DNA of 64,000 nt from the NCBI RefSeq assembly GCF_900113035.1, contig NZ_FONX01000003.1, positions 62,001 to 126,000 on the forward strand. Direction: 5' to 3'. The stretch's first letter is position 1. Every line of letters starts with the position of its first letter. This DNA comes from Paracidovorax wautersii. GTDB taxonomy: Bacteria > Pseudomonadota > Gammaproteobacteria > Burkholderiales > Burkholderiaceae_C. The notes below the pieces were generated by a model, which was given only the letters and a program-made list of their open reading frames with translations, was not told the origin of the DNA and made no database searches. This document shows, piece by piece, positions 38,532 through 47,889 of the stretch. A program made the translations under genes and the position numbers.

Positions 38532-39533
38532 TCAATAGGCCGCGGGGCCGGTCTCGGGGTTGCGCACGCTGATCTCCAGGCCGGTCGCCGCGTCGATCTT
38601 CAGGCCCTTGGGCAGCGGGAACTTGATGGTTTCCTCGATGCCGTCCATCTTGCGGACCGACACCGCGCCCAACGCCTTGATACGGTCGATCACATCGCGC
38701 ACCAGAATTTCCGGGGCCGATGCGCCCGCCGTGAGGCCCACGCGTGCCACGCCGTCGAACCATTCGGCCTGCAGCTCGGCGGCGCTGTCCACCATGTAGG
38801 CGGTGGTGCCCAGCCGTGCGGCGAGCTCGCGCAGGCGGTTGCTGTTGGAGCTGGTGGGGCTGCCCACCACGATCACCAGATCGACCTGCCCGCTCAGCAG
38901 CTTGACCGCGTCCTGCCGGTTCTGCGTGGCATAGCAGATGTCCTGCTGCTTGGGCTCGCGCACCTTCGGGAAGCGGGCGCGCACGGCGGCGGTGATCTCG
39001 GCCGCGTCGTCCACGCTCAGCGTGGTCTGCGTGACCACGGCCAGCTTCTCGGTCTGCGCGGGCTGCACGCGCTGCACGTCGGCCACGTCTTCCACCAGGT
39101 GGATGCCGTGGTCGAGCTGGCCCATGGTGCCTTCCACCTCGGGATGGCCCTTGTGGCCGATCATGATGAATTCGTAGCCCTCGCGCGCCAGCTTGGCGAC
39201 CTCGACGTGGACCTTGGTCACCAGCGGGCAGGTGGCGTCGAAGATCGAGAAGCCGCGCGCTTTCGCCTCTTCCTGCACCGCGCGGCTCACGCCGTGGGCG
39301 CTGAAGACCAGCGTGGCGCCGGGTGGCACGTCGGAGAGCTCTTCGATGAAGATCGCGCCCTTGGCCTTGAGATCGTTCACCACGTAGGTGTTGTGCACGA
39401 TCTCGTGGCGCACGTAGATGGGCGCGCCGAACTTCTGCAGCGCACGTTCCACGATCTCGATGGCGCGGTCCACGCCGGCGCAGAAACCGCGCGGCTCGGC
39501 GAGGATGATTTCCTGGAGAAGGGCGTCGGCCAT
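38532..39533 (-). CDS. ispH: 4-Hydroxy-3-methylbut-2-enyl diphosphate reductase
   Basis: 333 residues. Three conserved cysteines bind the FeS cluster: [27 protein letters not shown] and [11 protein letters not shown]. The substrate-contact motif [13 protein letters not shown] is also present. IspH makes IPP and DMAPP, the last step of the MEP isoprenoid pathway, in the cytoplasm. slpA lies 4 nt upstream on the same strand, the usual slpA-ispH pair. Confidence 0.97.
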   Translation of the reverse strand: MADALLQEIILAEPRGFCAGVDRAIEIVERALQKFGAPIYVRHEIVHNTYVVNDLKAKGAIFIEELSDVPPGATLVFSAHGVSRAVQEEAKARGFSIFDATCPLVTKVHVEVAKLAREGYEFIMIGHKGHPEVEGTMGQLDHGIHLVEDVADVQRVQPAQTEKLAVVTQTTLSVDDAAEITAAVRARFPKVREPKQQDICYATQNRQDAVKLLSGQVDLVIVVGSPTSSNSNRLRELAARLGTTAYMVDSAAELQAEWFDGVARVGLTAGASAPEILVRDVIDRIKALGAVSVRKMDGIEETIKFPLPKGLKIDAATGLEISVRNPETGPAAY

Positions 39534-39537
39534 GGCG

Positions 39538-40026
39538 TCAGAGGACTCCGATGAGTTCGACCTCGAAGGTCACGGGCTGGCCGGCCAGCGGGTGGTTGAA
39601 GTCGAAGCGCACGGCGCCGTCGGCGCGCGCTTCCAGCACCACGCCGGCATAGCTGCCGAGGCCGTCGGGCGTGGGGAACTGCACCACGTCGCCCACGGTG
39701 TAGCGCTCGTCGGGGTCGCCCAGCTGGGCCAGCAGCTTGGCGGCCACCCACTGCTGCATCTCGGGGTTGCGCTCGCCGAAGGCTTCGCCGGCAGGCAGCT
39801 CGAAAGTGGCGCGCGTGCCCTCGGCTAGGCCGATCAGGCGCTGCTCCACGGCGGGCGAAAGCTCGCCGGCGCCCAGCGACAGCGTGGCGGGCTGGCCGCC
39901 GAAGGTGTTGATCACATCGCCCGCCGGGCCGGCCAGGCGGTAGTGCAGCGTGAGGAACGAACCCTCCTGCACGGTGGGGGCGGCGGCAGCGTCGGCGCGG
40001 GCGGAATCGGGGGCGGCAAGGGTCAT
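39538..40026 (-). CDS. slpA: FKBP-type peptidyl-prolyl isomerase (SlpA/FkpB)
   Basis: 162 residues, the SlyD/FkpB-like class with an inserted-in-flap domain. FKBP core: [20 protein letters not shown]...[18 protein letters not shown]...[20 protein letters not shown]. It catalyses proline isomerisation in the cytoplasm with chaperone activity. The start chosen is the ATG at 40026 ([15 protein letters not shown]). The linked ispH gene supports the name. The His-rich metal-binding tail of SlyD is absent. Confidence 0.92.
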   Translation of the reverse strand: MTLAAPDSARADAAAAPTVQEGSFLTLHYRLAGPAGDVINTFGGQPATLSLGAGELSPAVEQRLIGLAEGTRATFELPAGEAFGERNPEMQQWVAAKLLAQLGDPDERYTVGDVVQFPTPDGLGSYAGVVLEARADGAVRFDFNHPLAGQPVTFEVELIGVL

Positions 40027-40086
40027 GAAATGGGGTCTCGATAAACTGCCGCCATTGTAGGAAACGCCGGAAACCGGCCCCGCTCC

Positions 40087-40800
40087 ATGGCGATCAAAGA
40101 TTTGCCCACCGATTCGCAGCCGCGCGAAAAGCTGCTGGCACGCGGCCCCGCAGCGCTCACCGATGCCGAGCTGCTGGCCATCCTGCTGCGCACCGGCATC
40201 CAGGGCAAGGGCGTGCTGCAGATGGCCCAGGAGCTGCTCGATCCGCCCCAGGCCGAGCCGGCCACCGGCCGGCTGGGCGGCGGCTTCGGCGGCATCGCCG
40301 GGCTGCTGCACGCCAGCGCAGACGACCTGAGCCGCATCAAGGGCCTGGGCCCAGCCAAGCGCGCCGAACTCGTGGCCGTACTGGAGCTGGCGCGCCGGGC
40401 CCTTGCGCAGCAGCTGCGCGAGCGCGAGGTCTTCGGCTCGCCCCAGGCCGTCAAGCACTACCTGCAGCTGCACCTGGCGGCCAAGGCGCACGAGGTGTTC
40501 GCGGTGCTGTTCCTCGACAGCCAGAACCGGCTCATCGCGCTCGAAGAACTCTTCAGGGGCACGCTCACGCAAACATCGGTCTATCCGCGCGAAGTGGTGC
40601 TGCGCGCCCTGCACCATCACGCCGCCGCCGTGGTGCTGGCCCACAACCACCCCAGCGGCAGCGTGCAGCCCAGCCGCGCCGACGAGGCGCTGACCCGCAC
40701 CCTGAAGACCACGCTCGCGCTGATCGACGTGCGCGTGCTGGACCACGTCATCGTCGCGCCCGGCGCCGCCCTGTCGATGGCCGAGGAGGGCCTGGTATGA
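40087..40800 (+). CDS. radC: RadC-family JAB-domain protein
   Basis: 237 residues. An N-terminal helix-hairpin-helix part (about 1-105, [20 protein letters not shown]) is followed by a JAMM/MPN+ metalloprotease-like domain with [14 protein letters not shown]. The molecular role is unsettled despite the historical DNA-repair name. It is divergent from slpA with only 60 nt between them, and its stop overlaps the next gene's start (ATGA). Confidence 0.93.
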   Translation: MAIKDLPTDSQPREKLLARGPAALTDAELLAILLRTGIQGKGVLQMAQELLDPPQAEPATGRLGGGFGGIAGLLHASADDLSRIKGLGPAKRAELVAVLELARRALAQQLREREVFGSPQAVKHYLQLHLAAKAHEVFAVLFLDSQNRLIALEELFRGTLTQTSVYPREVVLRALHHHAAAVVLAHNHPSGSVQPSRADEALTRTLKTTLALIDVRVLDHVIVAPGAALSMAEEGLV

Positions 40801-41990
40801 GCACCCTTTTCCGCACGTCCCCCTGGGCACCGCTGCTGGCAGCGGGCCTGGCCCTCGCCCTCTCCGCCTGCGCGCCGCTGCCGCAGGCCGTGCCTGCTGC
40901 GCCTGCAGCCACGGCTGCCGCCGGCCCCCGACCCGCGCTGCGCCTCATCGGCAGCGCCGCCATCGCCCCCGGCACCGAGGTGCTGGGCACCACCTTCGGC
41001 GGCATCTCGGGCATCGACTACGACGCGGCCAGCGGGCGCTGGCTGCTCATCAGCGACGACCGCTCGGCCCTGCAGCCGGCGCGCATCTACACCGCCACGC
41101 TGCGCTACGGCCCGCAAGGGCTGGAGACGCCCGCCATCACCGGCATGGTCGCGCTGCGGCATGCGAACGGGCGCACCTACCCCTCGCCGCGCCGCCCCGA
41201 GCCCGGCGTGGACGTGCCCGACGCCGAAGCCGTCCGCTGGCTGCCCGGCAGCGGCGGGCACTTCCTGTGGACCAGCGAGGGCGACTTCGGCCGCGGCTTC
41301 GGTCCGCAGCTGCGCGAAAGCCGCATCGACGGCAGCGCCGTGCGCGACCTGCCCCTGCCCGCCAGCTTCCAGCCCGACGGGGCGCACGGCCGCGGCCCCC
41401 GCTCCAACGGCACGCTCGAAGGCCTGGCCCTGTCGCCCGACGGCCGCACGCTCTGGCTCTCGATGGAAATGCCCTGGCGGCAGGACGGCCCCCTGCCCAC
41501 GCCCGCCGCGCCCGGCGGCCCGGTGCGCTTCACCGCGCTCGACCTCGCCACCGGCCAGCCCCTGCGCCAGATCGCCTACCAGCCCGACGCCGTGGCCCAC
41601 GCCCGCCGCATCCCCTGGGGCCCGCAGATGAACGGCATCAGCGAGATCCTGGAAGACGGCCGCCACCACCTGCTGGTGCTGGAGCGCAGCTACAGCGCGG
41701 GCGCGGGCTTCGCCGTGCGCCTGTACCGCATCGACACGCGCACGGGCAGCGACACCCTCGCCCTGCCCGCCCTCGCGCCCGGCAGCTACACCCCCGCCCC
41801 CAAGACCCTGGTGGCCGACTTGGCCACGCTGGGCGCCGGCACGCTCGACAATCTGGAGGGCATGGCCTGGGGCCCGCCCCTGCCCGGCGGCGGGCGCGTG
41901 ATCGTCTTCGTGAGCGACGACAACTTCAACCCGGCGGAGGTCACGCAGTTCATCGCAGCCGAATACACGGTGCCATCAGCGGCGCCATGA
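40797..41990 (+). CDS. Lipoprotein with esterase-like activity of phytase domain
   Basis: 397 residues. The signal peptide ends in a lipobox (LALALSAC, Cys about residue 25). The body is a beta-propeller-like 'esterase-like activity of phytase' domain, with [40 protein letters not shown] and the late [12 protein letters not shown]. Exported proteins of this family probably hydrolyse phosphoesters. It overlaps radC by 4 nt. Confidence 0.85.
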   Translation: MSTLFRTSPWAPLLAAGLALALSACAPLPQAVPAAPAATAAAGPRPALRLIGSAAIAPGTEVLGTTFGGISGIDYDAASGRWLLISDDRSALQPARIYTATLRYGPQGLETPAITGMVALRHANGRTYPSPRRPEPGVDVPDAEAVRWLPGSGGHFLWTSEGDFGRGFGPQLRESRIDGSAVRDLPLPASFQPDGAHGRGPRSNGTLEGLALSPDGRTLWLSMEMPWRQDGPLPTPAAPGGPVRFTALDLATGQPLRQIAYQPDAVAHARRIPWGPQMNGISEILEDGRHHLLVLERSYSAGAGFAVRLYRIDTRTGSDTLALPALAPGSYTPAPKTLVADLATLGAGTLDNLEGMAWGPPLPGGGRVIVFVSDDNFNPAEVTQFIAAEYTVPSAAP

Positions 41991-42045
41991 CGGGCGCCCC
42001 GCCTGCGGCGCAGGTCAAACGGATTGGGTTACAACCCTCCTTGCC

Positions 42046-42708
42046 ATGACCGTCAAAGCCCGCTCCCTCCAAGACCTCCAGCCGCTGCGCAAGGCGCTGG
42101 CCGAGGCCGCCGCGCGCGAGGCCGAGCGCCTGCGCGAACGGCAGGAGGCCGCCCGCCGCGCCCGGGCCGAGCGCATGCTGTTCCAGGACGCCGTGGGCCC
42201 CGTGCAGCCGCTGCGCGGCACGCAGGAGCGCCGCTGGCACACGCCCGAGCCGCCCGAGCCGCTGCCGGTGCAGCGCACCCTGGACGAGGAGCGCGTGCTG
42301 CTCGAATCCATCAGCGACGAGTTCGACGTGACGACGCTGCTGGACGTGGACGACCAGCTGAGCTTTCGCCGCCCCGGCATCGGCCAGGACGTGACGCACC
42401 GGCTGCGCGCCGGCTACTGGAGCATCCAGCGCCAGCTGGACCTGCACGGCCTGCGCACCGACGAGGCGCGCGAGGCGCTGGGCGAATTCGTGCGCGTGGC
42501 CCACCGCACCGGCCTGCGCTGCGTGCGCGTGGTGCACGGCAAGGGCCTGGGCTCGCCGGGCAAGACGCCGGTGCTCAAGAGCCGCGTGCAGCGCTGGCTG
42601 GTGCAGAAGAAGGAAGTGCTGGCCTTCGTGCAGGCCCGCCCGGCCGAAGGCGGCGCTGGCGCGCTGGTGGTGCTGCTGCAGCCCGGACGGCGGCGCGTGG
42701 CCGGCTGA
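42046..42708 (+). CDS. Smr-domain protein
   Basis: 220 residues. The charged N-terminal helix region is typical of the small-MutS-related family (AEAAAREAERLRERQEAARR). The C-terminal Smr domain contains LDLHGLRTDEAREALGEFV and VVHGKGLGSPGKTPVLKSRV. Smr domains are nucleases acting on DNA or on mRNA at stalled ribosomes; the substrate here is unknown. Starts at ATG 42046. Confidence 0.9.
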   Translation: MTVKARSLQDLQPLRKALAEAAAREAERLRERQEAARRARAERMLFQDAVGPVQPLRGTQERRWHTPEPPEPLPVQRTLDEERVLLESISDEFDVTTLLDVDDQLSFRRPGIGQDVTHRLRAGYWSIQRQLDLHGLRTDEAREALGEFVRVAHRTGLRCVRVVHGKGLGSPGKTPVLKSRVQRWLVQKKEVLAFVQARPAEGGAGALVVLLQPGRRRVAG

Positions 42709-42719
42709 GTCTTTTCAGC

Positions 42720-42776
42720 ATGGAATCAGGCTGCAGCCCTTGATGGGCAAGCGCATCCAGCTATCAATTTGATACC
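42720..42776. repeat. Dispersed Comamonadaceae-type repeat
   Basis: The minus strand reads GTATCAAATTGATAGCTGG, then GCGCTTG and CAAGGGCTGCAGCC, resembling the element at 1739. It lies between the Smr and amidase genes. Confidence 0.55.
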
Positions 42777-42818
42777 GAACACCTTCACCTTCCGGGCCGA
42801 CCGCCCCCGCCACGCACC

Positions 42819-44195
42819 ATGACGCAAGCCCTCCACGACACCCTGCTCGCCGGCACCGCCAGCGCCCAGGCCGCAGCCCTCGCCCGTGGCGACACCACGG
42901 CCCTCGCCCTGTGCGATGCCGCCATCGCCCGCATCGAGGCGCAGGACGGCGCCATCAACGCCGTGGTCGTGCGCGACTTCGCCAACGCGCGCCTGCAGGC
43001 CGGGGCGGCCGATGCGGCGCTGGCGCGGGGCGAGCGCCGCCCGCTGCTGGGCGTGCCGATCACCGTCAAGGAATCGTTCAACGTGGCCGGCCTGCCCACC
43101 ACCTGGGGCTTCGAGCACGCCCGCGGCTTCATCGCCAAGGCCGACGCGGTGGCCGTGGAGCGGCTCAAGGCCGCCGGCGCCGTGCTGCTGGGCAAGACCA
43201 ACGTGCCCGTGGCGCTGGGCGACTGGCAGAGCGCGAACCCGATCTACGGCCGCACCAACAACCCGCACGACCTCTCGCGCACGCCCGGCGGCTCCTCGGG
43301 CGGCGCAGCCGCTGCGCTGGCGGCGGGCTTCGTGGCGCTGGAGCTGGGTTCGGACATCGGCGGCTCCATCCGCGTGCCGGCCCACTTCTGCGGCGTCTAT
43401 GGGCACAAGCCCACGCACGGGCTGCTGCCCGCGGCGGGCCACGACTTTCCAGGCTTTCCGCCCGGCGCGCCGAACGAGCTGGCCGTGATCGGCCCGCTGG
43501 CGCGCAGCGCGCAAGACCTGGAACTGGCGCTGGACCTGCTGGCCGGCCCCATCGGCGCCCAGGCCCGCGCCATGCAGGTGCGGCTGCCGCCCGCGCGGCC
43601 AGTGCAGCAGGCGCGCTGCCTGCTGATCGACAGCGCCCCCGGCGCGGCGGTGGCGAGCGACATCCAGGCCCGCCTGCGCGCGGTGGCCGACGACCTGCAG
43701 GCCAGCGGCTGCACGGTGGAGCGCGGCGCCAGCGAGCTGCTGCCCGACCTGGCCGCGAGCCACGCCGCCTACCACCGACTGCTGATGACCTACATCACGC
43801 GCGGCACGCCCGGCGCCGCCAGCATGCCCGCGCACGAATGGCTGCAGCTGCTGGACCAGCGCGCGCGGGTGCAGGCGCAGTGGCGGCGCTTCTTCGAGAG
43901 CTTCGACGCCCTGCTGCTGCCCGCCTTCGGCTGCACCGCCTACCCGCATATTCCGGCCATGGACTGGAGCACGGCGACGGTGCCGATCGACGGCCGGCCC
44001 GAGCTGCTCGGAGCCCAGTCGTTCTGGCAGAGCGTGGCCACCCTGCCCGGCCTGCCCGCCACCGTGGCGCCCATCGGGCGCGGCAGCGATGGCCTGCCCA
44101 TCGGCATGCAGCTGATCGGCCCGATGTACGAAGACCGCACGCCGCTGGCGCTGGTGCGGCATCTGGAGGCTTTCCGGGCCGCAGCCGCAGCCTGA
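42819..44195 (+). CDS. Amidase-signature family enzyme
   Basis: 458 residues. The Ser-cisSer-Lys catalytic set is visible: ITVKESFNVAG (Lys), TPGGSSGGAAAALAAG (cis-Ser) and GSDIGGSIRVPAHFCG (nucleophile). It hydrolyses an amide in the cytoplasm. It is not a GatA by context (no gatB/gatC nearby), and its substrate is unknown. It is convergent with the nucleotidase gene, with two hairpins between. Confidence 0.92.
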   Translation: MTQALHDTLLAGTASAQAAALARGDTTALALCDAAIARIEAQDGAINAVVVRDFANARLQAGAADAALARGERRPLLGVPITVKESFNVAGLPTTWGFEHARGFIAKADAVAVERLKAAGAVLLGKTNVPVALGDWQSANPIYGRTNNPHDLSRTPGGSSGGAAAALAAGFVALELGSDIGGSIRVPAHFCGVYGHKPTHGLLPAAGHDFPGFPPGAPNELAVIGPLARSAQDLELALDLLAGPIGAQARAMQVRLPPARPVQQARCLLIDSAPGAAVASDIQARLRAVADDLQASGCTVERGASELLPDLAASHAAYHRLLMTYITRGTPGAASMPAHEWLQLLDQRARVQAQWRRFFESFDALLLPAFGCTAYPHIPAMDWSTATVPIDGRPELLGAQSFWQSVATLPGLPATVAPIGRGSDGLPIGMQLIGPMYEDRTPLALVRHLEAFRAAAAA

Positions 44196-44227
44196 CGGAC
44201 GACAAGGCCGCAGGCGGCCCCAAAGCC

Positions 44228-44264
44228 AACGGCGCGCAAGGCCCCAGGGCCCTGCGCGCCGTTT
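44228..44264. terminator. Bidirectional terminator between amidase and nucleotidase genes
   Basis: AACGGCGCGCA pairs with TGCGCGCCGTT (11 bp) around a GGCCC-rich loop, followed by TTT on the plus strand. It lies between convergent genes. Confidence 0.65.
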
Positions 44265-44268
44265 CGCT

Positions 44269-44300
44269 GCCCCGGTGCCGCCTGCAGGCGCCACCGGGGC
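44269..44300. terminator. Second hairpin, probably ending the nucleotidase transcript
   Basis: GCCCCGGTG and CACCGGGGC form a 9-bp perfect stem; the loop itself holds the palindrome GCCTGCAGGC. It lies 6 nt from the nucleotidase stop. It lacks a T-run. Confidence 0.5.
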
Positions 44301-44306
44301 AGGCGA

Positions 44307-46409
44307 TCACTTGGACAGGTCGATCGCGTACTTGGACGTGCCCTTGCCCGAGCCGTCGTCGGCCGCCACCAGCGACACGCCGGACAGGCCCGCGGCCTGC
44401 GCCACGCTCAGGGCGCCGGCGCCGGAGCTGAACACCACAGGGCCGGCCGTGCTCGCCTTGGTGAAGCGCCAGCTCTTGGCCGCACCGTTGGCCGAGCGGG
44501 TGACGGACGGGTTCTTGCGGATGTAGTCGATCACCACGTCGCGGTTCGCATCGGGCGAGGCCCAGATGGTGCCGGAGCCGTCGAGCTTGTCGCTGAAACT
44601 CTTGCCGCTGGTGGCGCGGTAGTTGTTCGTGGCGATCACGAATTCCTGCGCCGGGTCCATGGTGGCGCCCTTGTAGGTCAGGTTCTTGATGCGGCTGCCC
44701 GTGGGCTGGGTCACGTCGATCTCGTACTGCACGTCGGCCGTGGTGAACATGTCGAAGTTGTAGCCCGGGAAGCTGCTGATGAGCTGCTGCTCGGTGGTCT
44801 TCGTCGTGCTGATCTGGTTGAAGCGCTTGGCGGCGGATTCGAGCCAGTTCTTGATGTCGGCGCCGTTGACCTTCACCGCATAGACGGTGTTGGGGTAGAG
44901 GTAGAGATCGGCCGCGTTGTTGATCGCCAGCGGGCCCACGGCCACGTCGGTGTAGTCGGCACCGCCCTGGAAGCCGGACTTGAACGGCGCGCTCACCGAC
45001 AGCACCGGCAGGCTCTTGTACTGCGGCAGGTTGGCCTGGATGTAGGCCGCCACGTAGGCCTGCTGCGCCTGGTTCACGATCTGGATCGCGCCGGGGTCGC
45101 CCACGTCGGCGAACAGCGTGCTCATGCGGAAGTCGGTGCTGCCGATGGGCGTCTTCACGTAGGCGATGGCGGCCTGGTGCTGGGTATCGACCAGCGGGGC
45201 GATGCTGGAGTCGGCGTCCACGAACACGTTGGCACCGGAGGCGTCCTTGGCCTGGATGTTGCGCAGCTCGGCCTTGGAGCCGCTCTTGTCCACGCTCCAG
45301 GCCTTGCCGTCCCACTTGAGCGACAGGCTGATCACGCCCAGCGCCTTGCCCCAGGAGCTGGCCATGACGGCGGGCACGCCGTTGATGGTGCCGGCCTGGT
45401 TGTCCACGCCGGACTGGGTGAATGCGGGCTTGGAGCTGCGGTCGGGGAACACGCTGTGCTGGTGGCCCATGACCATGGCGTCGATGCCGGACACCTTGGA
45501 CAGGTGCAGGCCCGGGTTCTCCATGGTGGCCGAATAGGCGCTGCCATCCAGGCCGCCGTGCAGCAGCGCAACGACCACGTCGGCGCCCTTAGCGCGCAGC
45601 TCGGGCACGTATTTCTGGGCCGATTCGACCGCGCCTTCGGTATAGACCTTGCCGTCCAGATAGCGCTTGTCCCAGTTCAGGATGCCGGGCGTGGTGAAGC
45701 CGATCACGCCGATCTTCACCGGCAGCTGCACCGTCTTGCCGTCGGCCGTCTGGGCGGTGATGGTGCGCTCCAGCAGCACATAGGGCTGCACCAGCGGCTG
45801 CTTGGTCTTGCTGCTGTACACGTTGGCCAGGGCCATGGGGTAGCCCGCGCCCACGCACTTGACGGAGGGGTCCACGCCATCGACGTTGAGGCCGCCGCCC
45901 AGCACCTGGTTCAGGTAGGGCAGACCGTAGTTGAATTCATGGTTGCCCAGCGTGCCGGCATCGAAGCCCAGCGCGCCCATGGCCTTGTACATGGACAGCT
46001 GCTGCTTGCAGTCGATGGGCTTGACCACGGCTTCGTAGTCGGCCAGCGCCGTGCCCTGGATGGTGTCGCCGTTGTCCACCAGCACGGTGTTGGCGAATTC
46101 CTTGCGCGCCTGGCGCACCAGCGTGGCGGTGCGCTCGAAGCCGTAGGTCTTGTCTTCGGCCAGCTTGAAGTAGTCGTAGCTGCGCACGTTGAAGTGCAGG
46201 TCGGTCGTCTCCAGCACGGCCAGCGTGGCCGTGGCGGGCGCGGACTGCGGCGTGGCCGGGCTGGCGGGCGTGCTCGGCGAAGCCGAAGCGCTGTCGCCAT
46301 CGCTGCCGCCGCAGGCCGCCAGCAGGGCGGCACAGCCGACGGCGGCCAGCGCCCAGCGGCGCGACGGATGGACGGGCGAGGCGCCCAGGATGCGGTGGAG
46401 ATGTGGCAT
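44307..46409 (-). CDS. 5'-nucleotidase / 2',3'-cyclic-nucleotide phosphodiesterase (CpdB-like) lipoprotein
   Basis: 700 residues from ATG 46409 (MPHLHRILGASPVHPSRRWA). Lipoprotein signal with lipobox LLAAC. N-terminal metallophosphatase domain: ETTDLHFNV, VDNGDTIQGT, GTLGNHEFN, VALLHGG and VMGHQHSVF. C-terminal nucleotidase domain (about 400-600) with the substrate-stacking motif SSFPGYNFDMFTTADVQYEI. It releases phosphate and nucleosides from extracellular nucleotides. A candidate Pho box lies 61 nt upstream, which fits phosphate scavenging. Confidence 0.92.
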   Translation of the reverse strand: MPHLHRILGASPVHPSRRWALAAVGCAALLAACGGSDGDSASASPSTPASPATPQSAPATATLAVLETTDLHFNVRSYDYFKLAEDKTYGFERTATLVRQARKEFANTVLVDNGDTIQGTALADYEAVVKPIDCKQQLSMYKAMGALGFDAGTLGNHEFNYGLPYLNQVLGGGLNVDGVDPSVKCVGAGYPMALANVYSSKTKQPLVQPYVLLERTITAQTADGKTVQLPVKIGVIGFTTPGILNWDKRYLDGKVYTEGAVESAQKYVPELRAKGADVVVALLHGGLDGSAYSATMENPGLHLSKVSGIDAMVMGHQHSVFPDRSSKPAFTQSGVDNQAGTINGVPAVMASSWGKALGVISLSLKWDGKAWSVDKSGSKAELRNIQAKDASGANVFVDADSSIAPLVDTQHQAAIAYVKTPIGSTDFRMSTLFADVGDPGAIQIVNQAQQAYVAAYIQANLPQYKSLPVLSVSAPFKSGFQGGADYTDVAVGPLAINNAADLYLYPNTVYAVKVNGADIKNWLESAAKRFNQISTTKTTEQQLISSFPGYNFDMFTTADVQYEIDVTQPTGSRIKNLTYKGATMDPAQEFVIATNNYRATSGKSFSDKLDGSGTIWASPDANRDVVIDYIRKNPSVTRSANGAAKSWRFTKASTAGPVVFSSGAGALSVAQAAGLSGVSLVAADDGSGKGTSKYAIDLSK

Positions 46410-46457
46410 GCGGTGCGATCTAGGAGGAATTGAGGAGAAGCAACGAAAGCGCGAGTG

Positions 46458-46469
46458 TCGGCATGCCGA
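46458..46469. promoter_or_regulatory. 12-bp palindrome upstream of the nucleotidase gene
   Basis: TCGGCATGCCGA is a perfect palindrome directly next to the candidate Pho box. It could be a regulator site; no regulator is identifiable. Confidence 0.35.
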
Positions 46470-46487
46470 TTGACATGCGCGTGACAC
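46470..46487 (-). promoter_or_regulatory. Candidate Pho box upstream of the nucleotidase gene
   Basis: On the minus strand: GTGTCAC GCGC ATGTCAA, two TGTCA cores 11 nt apart as in the PhoB consensus CTGTCAT-N4-CTGTCAT. The spacer is GC-rich rather than AT-rich, so the match is partial. Confidence 0.45.
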
Positions 46488-46565
46488 TGCGCAATTGGTT
46501 GCAACTCCGTTCGCTCCCCCGCCCTGCCCGCATGGCCAGCGCAAGGCCGATCGCCTCAGCGCAAC

Positions 46566-46973
46566 CTAGCCGCCCCGGTTGCGCATCCAGTCGGCCGTGC
46601 CCATGAAGCTCTCCTTCAGGCGCACGCGCAGGGGCTCGGGCACGCCCGTCTCGCCCATGGCCTGGTCCATGCAGGCCACCCACTCGTCGCGCTCCTTGAT
46701 GCCGATGGAAAACGGCATGTGGCGCATGCGCAGGCGTGGGTGGCCGAAGCGTTCCTGGTAGTAGTCGGGGCCGCCCAGCCAGCCGCAGAGGAACCAGAAG
46801 AGCTTGTCGCGCGCCTCCTCCAGCGTGCTGCCGTGCGCTGCGCGCAGCGCGGCGTAGGCGGGCTCCAGGTCCATCAGGTCGTAGAAGCGATCGACCAGGG
46901 CGCGCACCTGGGGCTCGCCGCCGATCCATTCGAAGGGGGTCTGCTGGCTGGGGCTCTGGGAATCCTCGGACAT
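46566..46973 (-). CDS. Group II truncated haemoglobin
   Basis: 135 residues, 2-on-2 globin fold. FYDLMDLEPAYAALRAAHG and the group II hallmark FLCGWLGGPDYYQERFGHPRLRMRHMPF contain the distal WGG-like turn and the proximal haem histidine region (LRMRH). It binds oxygen or NO and is probably involved in nitrosative/oxidative protection. It is a single gene on the minus strand, 54 nt downstream of the hydrolase gene. Confidence 0.92.
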   Translation of the reverse strand: MSEDSQSPSQQTPFEWIGGEPQVRALVDRFYDLMDLEPAYAALRAAHGSTLEEARDKLFWFLCGWLGGPDYYQERFGHPRLRMRHMPFSIGIKERDEWVACMDQAMGETGVPEPLRVRLKESFMGTADWMRNRGG

Positions 46974-47027
46974 GGCGGCGTGCGGCTCAGGAGTGGATGA
47001 AGCCCGCGATTGTCGGGCAGCGCACGC

Positions 47028-47783
47028 TCAGCCCGCCGCCAGCTCGGCGAAGAAGCGGCCCACGCGCTCGGCGATCAGGTCCTTGTCGTTGTCCAGCGTG
47101 GCGACGTGGTAGGAATTTTCCAGCCACAGCAGGCGGATGTCGCTGGAGGCCAGCGTGTTGACGATGTGCAGCGCATTGGACGCCGGCACCACGTGGTCCT
47201 CGCGGCCGTGGATGACGAGCGCGGGGCAGGTGATGCCGCCCATCAGGGCGCCGGTCTGCGCGATGAGCGCCGCGATCTCGCGCATGCAGGCCACGGGCAC
47301 CTCGGCATAGGCCAGCTCCTGCACGCCGGGGGCCTTGATGTCGGAGCCGATGCCCGGGATGCGGCGCGGAGCCGGGTCCAGCGCCAGCACGCCCGCGAAT
47401 TCGCGCTTGAGCGGCCCCGCCGCCGCGGCGATGGGGGCGATGCCGTGCACCAGTTCCGGAAAGCGCGCCGCCATGTTCAGCGTCAGCGTGCCGCCCATCG
47501 ACAGGCCCGTGATGAACACCTTGCGCTTGCGCGCCGCCAGGGCCTTGAGCTGCTGCTCGATCTCGCGCGCCCAGTCCAGATAGCCGGTGGTTTCCATGTC
47601 GTCCGGCGAGGTGCCGTGGCCCGGCAGGCGCGGGCCGACCACCGTGAAGCCGAAGCGCCGGTGCAGCTGCTCGCCGTAATGGCGCATGCTCTGCGGCGTG
47701 CCCGTGAAGCCGTGCGACACCAGCACGCCGATATCGTTGCCCTCGAATGCGAAAGGCTCGGCGCCTGCGAGTACCTGGGTCAT
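47028..47783 (-). CDS. Alpha/beta-hydrolase (Est30-type carboxylesterase)
   Basis: 251 residues. A strong AAGGAG ribosome site lies 7 nt before ATG 47783. Oxyanion part LVSHGFTGTPQSMRHY, nucleophile elbow GLSMGGTL (Ser in GxSxG), acid VIHGREDHVVP (Asp) and catalytic His in LENSYHVATLDND. This matches the carboxylesterase/monoglyceride-lipase group. It cleaves short or medium carboxyl esters; the natural substrate is unknown. Confidence 0.92.
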   Translation of the reverse strand: MTQVLAGAEPFAFEGNDIGVLVSHGFTGTPQSMRHYGEQLHRRFGFTVVGPRLPGHGTSPDDMETTGYLDWAREIEQQLKALAARKRKVFITGLSMGGTLTLNMAARFPELVHGIAPIAAAAGPLKREFAGVLALDPAPRRIPGIGSDIKAPGVQELAYAEVPVACMREIAALIAQTGALMGGITCPALVIHGREDHVVPASNALHIVNTLASSDIRLLWLENSYHVATLDNDKDLIAERVGRFFAELAAG

Positions 47784-47889
47784 TGCTGTCTCCTTCGTTG
47801 TATGGATTGAACGGAATCGAATGGGCGCTGCACGGAACAGGGGGCCGGGGTGCCGCAACGGCACGCCCTGCCCTGCTGCGCCGCTGCCG

